Positions 8,747 through 16,742 of a DNA stretch of 64,000 nt are shown here, piece after piece. The position numbers were made by a program, and so were the translations under genes. Each line of letters opens with the position of its first letter. Positions within the stretch are counted from its first letter, which is position 1. This DNA is from Pseudomonas migulae NBRC 103157 (GTDB lineage: Bacteria; Pseudomonadota; Gammaproteobacteria; Pseudomonadales; Pseudomonadaceae), in the NCBI RefSeq assembly GCF_002091715.1, contig NZ_BDAG01000041.1, positions 1-64,000 of the forward strand, read 5' to 3'. A model generated the notes under the pieces. That model saw only the letters and a program-made list of their open reading frames with translations. It made no database searches and was not told the DNA's origin.

Positions 8747-11700
8747 ATGACTGCAACGGAATGCACCATGAAAGAACTTCCTCTCGACGTTGCCGGCCCT
8801 TCTCCGGTGCCGTCTCTGCAAATGCGCGATGAACTGAAAAGCGCCGTGGACATCGCACTGCCACAATCCCCCAGTCAGTTTGGCGAGCGCTTGATCAAGG
8901 AAAAGTGGGGGGCGAACATCGATCCGCAGACTGCCTTGCTGGTGACGCTCGATTACCACTACAAGGGCCATCCTGCACAGGAGGGTATCGAGCAGGGGCA
9001 AGTGGCCAGTTCGCGGTCACTGCTGCAAGCCCTGCTTGCCAATTACCAGACCATTGGAGACGGGCGTTTTGCTGAAACGGCCTTTGGTCTGTACACGCCG
9101 CCGGACATCGGGCCTTCCGTGCGGATCGTACAGAACGTCGATGAATTCGCCGATCATGGCCGCGGCAATCATGAGACGTATGAAGGCATCTATCGCCAAA
9201 CGGCTCCACAATCCTATGGCCCGCTGACTCAGATCGATTTGAGGCCGGCGGATTTCAAACGATGGGTGTGGGAGCTGGACCTGCAGGGGCTCTATAAAAC
9301 GTACCTTGATCACGCCTGGCCGTCGGACGACGTGCTCGCTGCTGCCAGTCCTTACCCCTTGAGAACGTCAGTCAAAGCGGCGTTCGTCATGACCGCCTGG
9401 TTGCAGCTTCATGAACAACGCTTGACTCAAAAAGGCCTGGAACTGGTGTTGCAGGCGGCAGGCTTGCCGCCAGACCAGTCTTGGGAAACGCTGACCATCA
9501 AGCAACTGCAAGCGCCGACTCGCGTTTCTTCGTACGTCAAAGCCGGCCGTTTGAAACTGTACCGTTATACCGCGACCGATATCTGGGCCTTGCGCGACAC
9601 CGCCAGTGCCCGCGTGCTGTTGTACATACCGGGCAACTCGTCACCCTTGCATGAGTTCGCCAACGCCACGCAAATGCACCACTGGATCGTCGCGCAGGGC
9701 AAGGTCAGCACGACAAAACAGGCATTGGCCTCGCACTTTGCCGAAGGCGATCGCGAGGACGGGACGTTTCACGCCGGTGTGCTGACGGCGCTGGATGGCA
9801 TGGCGCAGTATCCGGCGAAACACCGACTGACCAACAATGCCGGTTTCTTCAACAACGACGGTTACTGGGGGCCGGACGAGTACATCGGCTACGACGATCC
9901 GCCACCGGCGACCGATCCGTTTGCGCAACTGGTGCTGACGATGAAACAGGCAGCCATGGCCAGCCTCGACAGCATCCGAAGCGATGCCCAGGTCAATCGC
10001 GATAACTTAAGTGCAGTCGTTGAACCGCTTGTGCAATGGATCAACCGATTCGGACCCCTGGCACTTTTCGTTCCGGGGGGCGAGGGAATATTGGCGCTGG
10101 CCGGGCTTATTGACGCGGGTTACGGTCTGGATCAGGTGGTCAACGGTAAAACCTCGAACGAACGGTCGGAAGGTGTGACGCGCACCGTTTTTGGTTTGCT
10201 CAATGCATTGCCGATAGCCGCAGAAGTGGCGCTGAAGGGTGAAACTGCGGTGGCCCATCCGGAAGAAGGAGGTGTGAGGCCTGCGCCGGAAATGCCCGTT
10301 GCCCCAACGCTACAACCAACCAGCCTGACACTGCCGACACGGGTCGAACTGATCCGCGGCATCGGCTCATCCGTGGCGTCTTTGAGCGATGACGTCCTGG
10401 CACAGATCGGCAAAGTCAGCGCGATCGACGACGATATGTTGCGGCTGATGCACACGGGTCATCCACCGACGCCTCTGCTGGCTGACACCATCAGTCGCTT
10501 CAAGATCGATCAGGATCTTGGTCCGGGGAGCGCAGCCGAGCCGTTCAACAGCCGTTACGCAGCGCTTCAACACTCGGAGCATGAGTGGGTGCGGCTGTTT
10601 CAACGCGAATATCCGGGCCTGCCCAAAAACGCCATTGAGCAAATGCTCGACCGCTACGGCGTGAATCTCCAAGCGACGCCCAACGTGACGGAGGCCAGGC
10701 AAGTGTTCGCACGCCTGGACAGCAAGGCACGGCAATACCAGCAACATGTACGTCTCAATCGAGCCTATGAAGGCCTTTATCTTCGTTCCGCGGTTAACCC
10801 GGAGTCGGACACACTGGCCTTGCACTCACTCCAGAATCTGCCCGGCTGGCCGAAAAGTCTTCGGATCGATGTACTCGATCAGACTGCCATCGGAAGCGTA
10901 CTGGACCGCAGCGGTCCACTTGATGCAGCGGATGTCCGACACCTGATCAAGACCCGCGATCATTACCTGCATCACGGTATGCAGACCGACCTCTACCACG
11001 CGCTGCTGGGTGTGCTGTCAGAGGACGAGCGATCAGCGTTGCATTTGGTGTCGCTTGATCCGGCCAGTGAATTGCGGCTGAAAATCGGTGATCAGGCTTT
11101 ACCCCGCTCAGAATTCAGACTCGGCCTCGGGCGAATGGACGCCAGGCTACCCTTCGACGCCCGGGGGCTCAGAGGCGGCGGCTTTCCGGCAACGCCCCAG
11201 ACCGAGGCGCTGACGCAGCAGATGATGCGGCTGCAACTCAAAGAGATCTATCCGGAATTCACCGATGCCCAGGCGGATGCGGTTCTTCAGCGGGAAGGCT
11301 TGAACGCACAGGCTCACATTGAGTGGTTGAAGCAACAGTTGCAGCAACTCGACACCGACCTGACCGGCTGGGTAGATCAGGTGGAGAGCGACGTCCATGG
11401 CATGGATCTCGATTTTCTGACCCTGAATGATCCCGGAGCGGCGGGACTGAACGCTGCACAAATCGAAGCCTATAACGTTCAGCTCGGACAGATTGAAATA
11501 CAAAGCGAACGTGCAGTTCGAAATGAGTTGGCCGAGCAGTTGGTCGACATTTGGCAACAGCGCGGACCACAGCAGGATCTTCTCCTGGCAGGGGATCAGG
11601 TACGCGGCGTCAAGCTGGATCTCGACTTCGAGAACTACCACCGGTTACCCAATTTGAATGTTCGGTTCAACAACGTTCTCGAGTTATCGATGCGTGGCTT

Positions 11701-12613
11701 CCACCTGACCGAAGAGGAAAGCCTGAACGGGTTTCTTGAGGGTTTTCCAAACCTTGAAGTGCTGAATCTGGAAAGTGTCGACCTGAGTCACTTCAACCGA
11801 GGCAGCGACGCGCAACGCTCCTTGCCTCCTGCAATCAATCAAATGCGGCATCTCACTACGCTGAATCTCAGGTCGACAAACCTGACTTTCAGTGAACGCG
11901 CGGCTTCTCAACTGACTGATCTGACCCGTTTACGCACTCTGGTGTTGAGCGATAACCCGCTAGGTGTCCCGCCGTTGGTGCTGGGAATGAACGACTTGCG
12001 CTGGCTCGACTTGAGACGTACCCGGATCAGGTCTTGTCCGGTCGGGATTATGGACGAGCCTTGTCTGCTGAGCCTGGACTTACGCAATAACTGGATAAAC
12101 CGGGTTCCGCAACAGGTCCTGAATCAAGCTATCGCCAGAGACCGCGTGCTGTTGCAGGGCAATCAGTTAACGGACGAGGACACCCTGTTGCGTCTCGTGG
12201 ACCACCGGAGGCGAACAGGAATCAACGTGTGGTTGAGCGACCCTGGCCCCAATTACGGCAACCCCATCGAGTGGTTACGCGAAGGCGATAGCGGGCAACG
12301 GGAAGCCCGAGCATCGACGTGGCAGAGGCTGGCAGCCAGGCCGCTCGGCAGCAGGTTCTTGAGAATAATGGACGGCCTGACGCTGACGGCGGACTTCAGG
12401 GTCGATTACTTTGCATTGCAGGCGAGGATGTGGCGACTTCTCGGCGACGCCGAGGCGTCAGAGGCGCTGTGGGCGCAACTGGTTCAGGATATTGAAGCGG
12501 CCGAGGTCGACCCTGAAAACCCGTTTACGCTGTTCGCGGCACTTGAGGATCGTGCCCGGTTTTATCGGGATTGGGAGACTATGGGCAGACCCTTTCCGAT
12601 AAGCGCACAGTAG
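8747..12613 (+). CDS. Large DUF6543-type/LRR protein related to NEL ubiquitin ligases, lacking the catalytic cysteine region
   Basis: 1288 aa; an in-frame ATG at 8768 is an equally possible start. Residues 1-450 resemble the N-terminal region of large pseudomonad toxin-like proteins that I recall as DUF6543. A hydrophobic stretch 'FGPLALFVPGGEGILALAGL' (about 430-450) may be a membrane hairpin. 'SDDVLAQIGKVSAIDDDMLR' and 'PPTPLLADTISRFKIDQ' (about 545-590) match the 2329-aa protein at 16743-23732. A helical linker ('LTGWVDQVES', about 872) precedes leucine-rich repeats at about 956-1138 ('FPNLEVLNLESVDLS', 'MRHLTTLNLRSTNLTF'). The C-terminal 100 residues ('FLRIMDGLTLTADFRVDYFA') resemble the start of a NEL domain, but the protein ends before the region bearing the ligase cysteine. 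No T3SS or other secretion gene is in the window. A role in host or competitor interaction is inference. Confidence 0.75.
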   Translation: MTATECTMKELPLDVAGPSPVPSLQMRDELKSAVDIALPQSPSQFGERLIKEKWGANIDPQTALLVTLDYHYKGHPAQEGIEQGQVASSRSLLQALLANYQTIGDGRFAETAFGLYTPPDIGPSVRIVQNVDEFADHGRGNHETYEGIYRQTAPQSYGPLTQIDLRPADFKRWVWELDLQGLYKTYLDHAWPSDDVLAAASPYPLRTSVKAAFVMTAWLQLHEQRLTQKGLELVLQAAGLPPDQSWETLTIKQLQAPTRVSSYVKAGRLKLYRYTATDIWALRDTASARVLLYIPGNSSPLHEFANATQMHHWIVAQGKVSTTKQALASHFAEGDREDGTFHAGVLTALDGMAQYPAKHRLTNNAGFFNNDGYWGPDEYIGYDDPPPATDPFAQLVLTMKQAAMASLDSIRSDAQVNRDNLSAVVEPLVQWINRFGPLALFVPGGEGILALAGLIDAGYGLDQVVNGKTSNERSEGVTRTVFGLLNALPIAAEVALKGETAVAHPEEGGVRPAPEMPVAPTLQPTSLTLPTRVELIRGIGSSVASLSDDVLAQIGKVSAIDDDMLRLMHTGHPPTPLLADTISRFKIDQDLGPGSAAEPFNSRYAALQHSEHEWVRLFQREYPGLPKNAIEQMLDRYGVNLQATPNVTEARQVFARLDSKARQYQQHVRLNRAYEGLYLRSAVNPESDTLALHSLQNLPGWPKSLRIDVLDQTAIGSVLDRSGPLDAADVRHLIKTRDHYLHHGMQTDLYHALLGVLSEDERSALHLVSLDPASELRLKIGDQALPRSEFRLGLGRMDARLPFDARGLRGGGFPATPQTEALTQQMMRLQLKEIYPEFTDAQADAVLQREGLNAQAHIEWLKQQLQQLDTDLTGWVDQVESDVHGMDLDFLTLNDPGAAGLNAAQIEAYNVQLGQIEIQSERAVRNELAEQLVDIWQQRGPQQDLLLAGDQVRGVKLDLDFENYHRLPNLNVRFNNVLELSMRGFHLTEEESLNGFLEGFPNLEVLNLESVDLSHFNRGSDAQRSLPPAINQMRHLTTLNLRSTNLTFSERAASQLTDLTRLRTLVLSDNPLGVPPLVLGMNDLRWLDLRRTRIRSCPVGIMDEPCLLSLDLRNNWINRVPQQVLNQAIARDRVLLQGNQLTDEDTLLRLVDHRRRTGINVWLSDPGPNYGNPIEWLREGDSGQREARASTWQRLAARPLGSRFLRIMDGLTLTADFRVDYFALQARMWRLLGDAEASEALWAQLVQDIEAAEVDPENPFTLFAALEDRARFYRDWETMGRPFPISAQ

Positions 12614-12620
12614 GGGAGAA

Positions 12621-12646
12621 CCTTGAACCCCGGGCGGGGTTCAAGG
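12621..12646. terminator. Hairpin between convergent genes
   Basis: A perfect 11-bp stem, CCTTGAACCCC / GGGGTTCAAGG, with a four-base loop, between the stop at 12613 and the stop of the DUF934 gene at 12655. There is no T-run on either side, so termination is inferred from position. Confidence 0.6.
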
Positions 12647-12654
12647 TGTGACGA

Positions 12655-13149
12655 TCAGCGGCGACGGAACAGCGGCAGCGGTTCGTCGGTGGCGGCCTGA
12701 TAGGTCACCGAGAAGTCCTTGAGACCTTCCAGCGCTTCGTACGGGTCTTTGTCGGCGCGAATGGCAAACGCGTCGAAACCGCAGCGATGCATATAAAACA
12801 GCTGGTCGCGCAGCACATCGCCAATCGCCCGCAATTCACCTTTGAAACCGTAACGGTCACGCAGCAGGCGGGCGTTGGAGTAGTTGCGGCCATCGGTGAA
12901 GGCCGGGAAGTTCAAGGCGATGACCTGGAAGTTCGCGACGTCTTCACCGATTTCTTCGGCTTCTTCATTGGCATCCAGCCACACACCCAGGCCGCCATCG
13001 CGGGCCTTGAGCATGCGGCTGTGTTCGCGCCACAGCTGCAACGGGACGATCAGGTCGTCGCAGTTGCTGATCTCGTCGATGTTGAAGTCCTTGGGCAACA
13101 GGTGCCAGGTTTCGTCGACGACTTCGTTGTTCTTAATTATTCGCTGCAT
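12655..13149 (-). CDS. DUF934 protein, sulfite reductase partner
   Basis: A 164-aa protein starting at the ATG at 13149 (MQRIIKNNEVV), preceded by AAGGA at a good distance. It overlaps the end of the sulfite reductase gene by 17 bases, indicating translational coupling. Family-typical pieces are 'NDEAEEIGEDVANF'-like 'ANEEAEEIGEDVANFQVI', 'DGRNYSNARLLRDRYGFKG' and 'LFYMHRCGFDAFAIRADKD'. DUF934 genes regularly accompany this reductase in proteobacteria. An accessory or electron-supply role has been proposed from this linkage, but the biochemistry is not evident here. Confidence 0.9.
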   Translation of the reverse strand: MQRIIKNNEVVDETWHLLPKDFNIDEISNCDDLIVPLQLWREHSRMLKARDGGLGVWLDANEEAEEIGEDVANFQVIALNFPAFTDGRNYSNARLLRDRYGFKGELRAIGDVLRDQLFYMHRCGFDAFAIRADKDPYEALEGLKDFSVTYQAATDEPLPLFRRR

Positions 13150-14791
13150 AGACGCGTTCCTTGAAGAGGTCGATGCCAATACGCTGATAGGTGTCGATGA
13201 AGCGCTCGTCTTCGGTACGTTGTTCGATGTACACGTCGATCAGCTTTTCGATCACGTCAGGCATGGCTTCCTGGGCAAAGGACGGGCCGAGGATCTTGCC
13301 CAGGCTCGCATCGCGGCTGGCGCTGCCGCCGAGGGACACCTGGTAGAACTCTTCGCCTTTCTTGTCCACCCCGAGGATGCCGATGTGACCGACGTGGTGG
13401 TGACCACAGGCGTTCATGCAACCGGAGATGTTCAGGTCGAGTTCGCCGATGTCGAACAGGTAGTCCAGGTCGTCGAAACGGCGCTGGATCGACTCGGCGA
13501 TCGGGATCGATTTGGCATTGGCCAGCGAGCAGAAATCACCGCCAGGGCAGCAGATGATGTCGGTCAGCAAACCGATGTTCGGCGTGGCGAAACCTTGCTC
13601 GCGCAATTCGCCCCACATGGCGAACAACTGGCTCTGTTCAACGTCGGCCAGAATGATGTTCTGCTCGTGGGAGGTGCGCAGTTGACCGAAGCTGTAGCGA
13701 TCGGCCAGGTCGGCCACGGCGTCGAGCTGTTTGTCGGTGATGTCGCCCGGCGCAACGCCGGTCGGCTTCAGTGACAGGGTCACGGCGACATAACCCGGCT
13801 TCTTGTGCGCCAGGGTGTTGCGGGTGCGCCAGCGGGCGAAGCCCGGGTGTTGCTTGTCGAGTTCGGCGAGTTCGGCGGTCTGGTTGTCCAGTGCCTTGTA
13901 GTCCGGGTCGACGAAGTGTTTGGCGACGCGATGCACTTCGGCTTCGGTCAGCGTGGTCTGGCCACCGCGAAGGTGTTCCATTTCCGCATCGACTTTTTGC
14001 GCAAAGACTTCAGGCGTCAGGGCCTTGACCAGAATCTTGATCCGCGCCTTGTACTTGTTGTCGCGACGGCCATAGCGGTTGTAAACACGCAGGATGGCGT
14101 CGAGGTAGCTCAACAGGTCTTGCCACGGCAGGAATTCATTGATGAACGCGCCGACCACCGGGGTACGGCCCAGGCCACCGCCGACCAGCACACGGAAGCC
14201 CAGTTCGCCCGCGGCGTTGTGCACCGGCTCAAGGCCGATGTCATGGACTTCGATGGCCGCACGGTCGGAAGTCGAACCGTTGATGGCGATCTTGAATTTA
14301 CGCGGCAGGTACGCGAATTCCGGGTGGAACGTCGTCCATTGGCGAACGATCTCGCACCATGGGCGCGGGTCGATCAGCTCATCGGCAGCGACACCGGCGA
14401 ACTGGTCGGTGGTGACGTTGCGCAGGCAGTTGCCGCTGGTCTGGATCGCGTGCATCTGCACGGTCGCCAGTTCAGCGAGGATGTCCGGGATGTCTTCCAG
14501 CGCCGGCCAGTTGAACTGCACGTTCTGGCGGGTACTGATGTGGGCATAGCCCTTGTCGTAGTCGCGGGCAATCTTCGCCATCATTCGCGTCTGGCGCGAA
14601 GTCAGCTGGCCGTAAGGCACCGCCACCCGCAACATCGGCGCGAAACGCTGGATATAAAGCCCGTTTTGCAAGCGCAGAGGGCGGAATTCTTCTTCGCTCA
14701 GCTCGCCTGCCAGATAGCGTCGGGTCTGATCACGGAACTGCTTGACGCGGTCCTCGATGATCCGCTGATCGTACTCGTCGTATACGTACAT
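13133..14791 (-). CDS. cysI: Nitrite/sulfite reductase hemoprotein (assimilatory sulfite reductase)
   Basis: A 552-aa protein starting at 14791 (MYVYDEYDQRII) after CAGGACTTAT. It has the duplicated ferredoxin-like half-domains of sulfite/nitrite reductases. The cysteines for the [4Fe-4S] cluster and sirohaem are CCPGGDFC and SGCMNACGHH, near residues 415-465. Substrate-site arginine regions are present: 'STRQNVQFNWPALEDI' and 'SGNCLRNVTTDQFAG'. It reduces sulfite to sulfide with six electrons for cysteine synthesis; a nitrite reductase role is less likely given DUF934 and the absence of nitrate genes. The upstream region 14792-15085 is AT-rich and probably contains its promoter. Confidence 0.92.
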   Translation of the reverse strand: MYVYDEYDQRIIEDRVKQFRDQTRRYLAGELSEEEFRPLRLQNGLYIQRFAPMLRVAVPYGQLTSRQTRMMAKIARDYDKGYAHISTRQNVQFNWPALEDIPDILAELATVQMHAIQTSGNCLRNVTTDQFAGVAADELIDPRPWCEIVRQWTTFHPEFAYLPRKFKIAINGSTSDRAAIEVHDIGLEPVHNAAGELGFRVLVGGGLGRTPVVGAFINEFLPWQDLLSYLDAILRVYNRYGRRDNKYKARIKILVKALTPEVFAQKVDAEMEHLRGGQTTLTEAEVHRVAKHFVDPDYKALDNQTAELAELDKQHPGFARWRTRNTLAHKKPGYVAVTLSLKPTGVAPGDITDKQLDAVADLADRYSFGQLRTSHEQNIILADVEQSQLFAMWGELREQGFATPNIGLLTDIICCPGGDFCSLANAKSIPIAESIQRRFDDLDYLFDIGELDLNISGCMNACGHHHVGHIGILGVDKKGEEFYQVSLGGSASRDASLGKILGPSFAQEAMPDVIEKLIDVYIEQRTEDERFIDTYQRIGIDLFKERVYAANN

Positions 14792-15085
14792 ATAAGTCCT
14801 GTTCTCAGGCTTGGGCCGGTCGGATCCAGTTGCGATTTTCGCTTGCTGACATCTCCGATACTGCCTCGGCAATTCTGCGCGCACGGCCGCGCACTCCCTA
14901 CGGAGCCGGGGCAAGATACCAGTTTGGAGTTATGCGCAAAAGTGATGTTTGAGTATATGTAAAGAACCAAAACGACTAACGAGAACTGTTATTGATAAAC
15001 CCGTATTTGTCGTGCGGGCAATCCTCGTCTTTACTGTGGACGAGTCTTTATGCAATCACCGATAAAACCGACAAGAGGCGATGCA

Positions 15086-15199
15086 ATGAGCAACCCTACC
15101 AAAGCTTCAAAGCCTGACAGTACGGTCGATGCGTGGGCCATTCTGTTTCTGATCATTCTGGTCGTAGGCACCGCGGTATTCTGGGTCAGCCATCAATAA
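15086..15199 (+). CDS. 37-aa single-pass membrane peptide
   Basis: A short open frame starts at the ATG at 15086, after AAGAGGCG seven bases upstream, and ends with TAA at 15199. The product has a charged N-terminus (MSNPTKASKPDSTVDAW) and one hydrophobic helix (AILFLIILVVGTAVFWV), ending SHQ. Composition, ribosome site and helix make it more than a chance frame. It is divergent from cysI and 115 bases before the binding-protein gene. I do not know its function. Confidence 0.65.
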   Translation: MSNPTKASKPDSTVDAWAILFLIILVVGTAVFWVSHQ

Positions 15200-15314
15200 C
15201 CGACCCCGTCCGGGCCCGACGCTGACGATTGTCGGACAAAAACCGGAATAAACGCCGTTTTACGGAGGTTCGCTGGCTATAATGCGCAGCGAATTTCCGG
15301 GGCTCGGACGATCA

Positions 15315-16388
15315 ATGTTGAAGTTCTTCTGCACTTTCCTGCTGATGCTGGGCATCACTTACGGCCCTGTTGCGCGTGCGGAATCGGTGTTGTTCCTGAA
15401 TCCGGGAAAGGTGGATGAAGCCTTCTGGGTCAGTTATTCGCAATTCATGCAGGCAGCCGCCACGGACCTGGGGATTGACCTGCGAATTCTCTATTCCCGA
15501 CGCATGCCGGAGCTCATGCTGGCGCAAGCCCGTCTGGCGCTGCAAGGCCCCGATCGCCCGGATTATCTGGTGTTCGTCAACGAACAGTACATTGCCCCGC
15601 AAGTCCTGCGTATGGCTCAGGGCAGCGGTGTAAAGCTGTTTATGGTCAACGCGTCGCTGACCGCCAATCAACTGAGCCTGTTGGGCGAGCGCCCCGACCG
15701 GTTGGGCAGCCTGGTGCCCAACGATGAGGAGGGTGGCTACCTGATGCTCAAAGAGCTGATCCGCCAGCATCCGCCCGTGGCGCCCGGTGAGGTGATCGAG
15801 TTGCTGGCGTTCTCCGGCCTGAAGATCACGCCATCGGCGCAACTGCGCGAGCAAGGCATGATGCGCGCGTTGGCCGAGCATCCCGAGGTACGTTTGCGGC
15901 AACTGGTTTACAGCGGCTGGACTCGGGACCGTGCGTATGAACAGGCGAAATTGCTGTTGCGGCGCTACCCGAAGGTGTCGCTGGTGTGGTCCGCCAATGA
16001 CGAAATGGCGTTTGGCGCCATGCAGGCGTATTCAGAGACGGGCGGCGTGCCCGGAAAGGACGCGTTTTTCAGCGCGGTCAACACTTCCACCGCCGCGCTG
16101 AAGGCGAAAGTGGACGGACGATTGAGCGTCTTGTTGGGCGGACATTTCACCCTGGGCGGTTGGGCCCTGGTGGCATTGCATGATCTCGATCGGGGTGTGG
16201 ACATCAGCCAGTATGGCGGCCGTGATCGCCAGATTCCGCTGCTGCAACTGGTCGACAAGGCCACCGCCAGGCGAATGCTGGCCATGGGGGACTCGCCGGA
16301 TTACGGCGTGGACTTCCGCCGTCTGTCGGCCAAGGGCCGCCCGACGTCCTATCGCTATCCGTTCAGCCTGCAAACCCTGATGCGCTAA
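15315..16388 (+). CDS. Periplasmic sugar-type substrate-binding protein (orphan)
   Basis: 357 aa from the ATG at 15315, which gives a clean signal peptide (MLKFFCTFLLMLGITYGPVARA, cleavage near residue 22). A longer frame begins at 15282 but would place charged residues before the signal. The mature part has the type 1 periplasmic binding fold of the ribose/LuxP class: 'VDEAFWVSYSQFMQAAATDL', 'DYLVFVNEQYIAPQVLRMAQ' and 'VSLVWSANDEMAFGAMQAYS'. No ABC permease or ATPase adjoins it, so it may serve a distant transporter or a membrane sensor. Its stop codon overlaps that of the convergent DUF2970 gene. Confidence 0.82.
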   Translation: MLKFFCTFLLMLGITYGPVARAESVLFLNPGKVDEAFWVSYSQFMQAAATDLGIDLRILYSRRMPELMLAQARLALQGPDRPDYLVFVNEQYIAPQVLRMAQGSGVKLFMVNASLTANQLSLLGERPDRLGSLVPNDEEGGYLMLKELIRQHPPVAPGEVIELLAFSGLKITPSAQLREQGMMRALAEHPEVRLRQLVYSGWTRDRAYEQAKLLLRRYPKVSLVWSANDEMAFGAMQAYSETGGVPGKDAFFSAVNTSTAALKAKVDGRLSVLLGGHFTLGGWALVALHDLDRGVDISQYGGRDRQIPLLQLVDKATARRMLAMGDSPDYGVDFRRLSAKGRPTSYRYPFSLQTLMR

Positions 16389-16603
16389 ACCCCGGCCAGC
16401 AACAGCACCAGTTGCACGATGCCGTAGAGCGACAAAGCGAACACCGTCGTGAACAGAATCCCCAGAATCACAAAATGACTGGGTTTGCCGTGGGTGAAGT
16501 CCCGCGCCCGGTTTTTCCCGCTCTGCACCCCGAATGCCGCCGCCATGACGCTGTGCAGCATCTGCCACAACGTTGGTGGTTTGTTGTCGACTGGATCGTC
16601 CAT
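16385..16603 (-). CDS. DUF2970 small membrane protein
   Basis: 72 aa from the ATG at 16603, after AGAGGGATTT. 'LWQMLHSVMAAAFGVQSG' followed by 'FVILGILFTTVFALSLYG' and 'LVLLLAG' is the family layout of an amphipathic N-terminal part and one or two C-terminal membrane helices. The function of DUF2970 is unknown. It is convergent with, and overlaps by four bases, the binding-protein gene. Confidence 0.85.
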   Translation of the reverse strand: MDDPVDNKPPTLWQMLHSVMAAAFGVQSGKNRARDFTHGKPSHFVILGILFTTVFALSLYGIVQLVLLLAGV

Positions 16604-16742
16604 AAATCCCTCTTCAGCAAGGTCTGAGCTATCAGCATAGCCAAACAACCTGCCCATTTCCCCCCTATAAATATGTACCGCCATACCGCCGGATGGCTGT
16701 GATGTCCTGATGCGCTCTCAATCGAGCATCAGGAGCAACATC

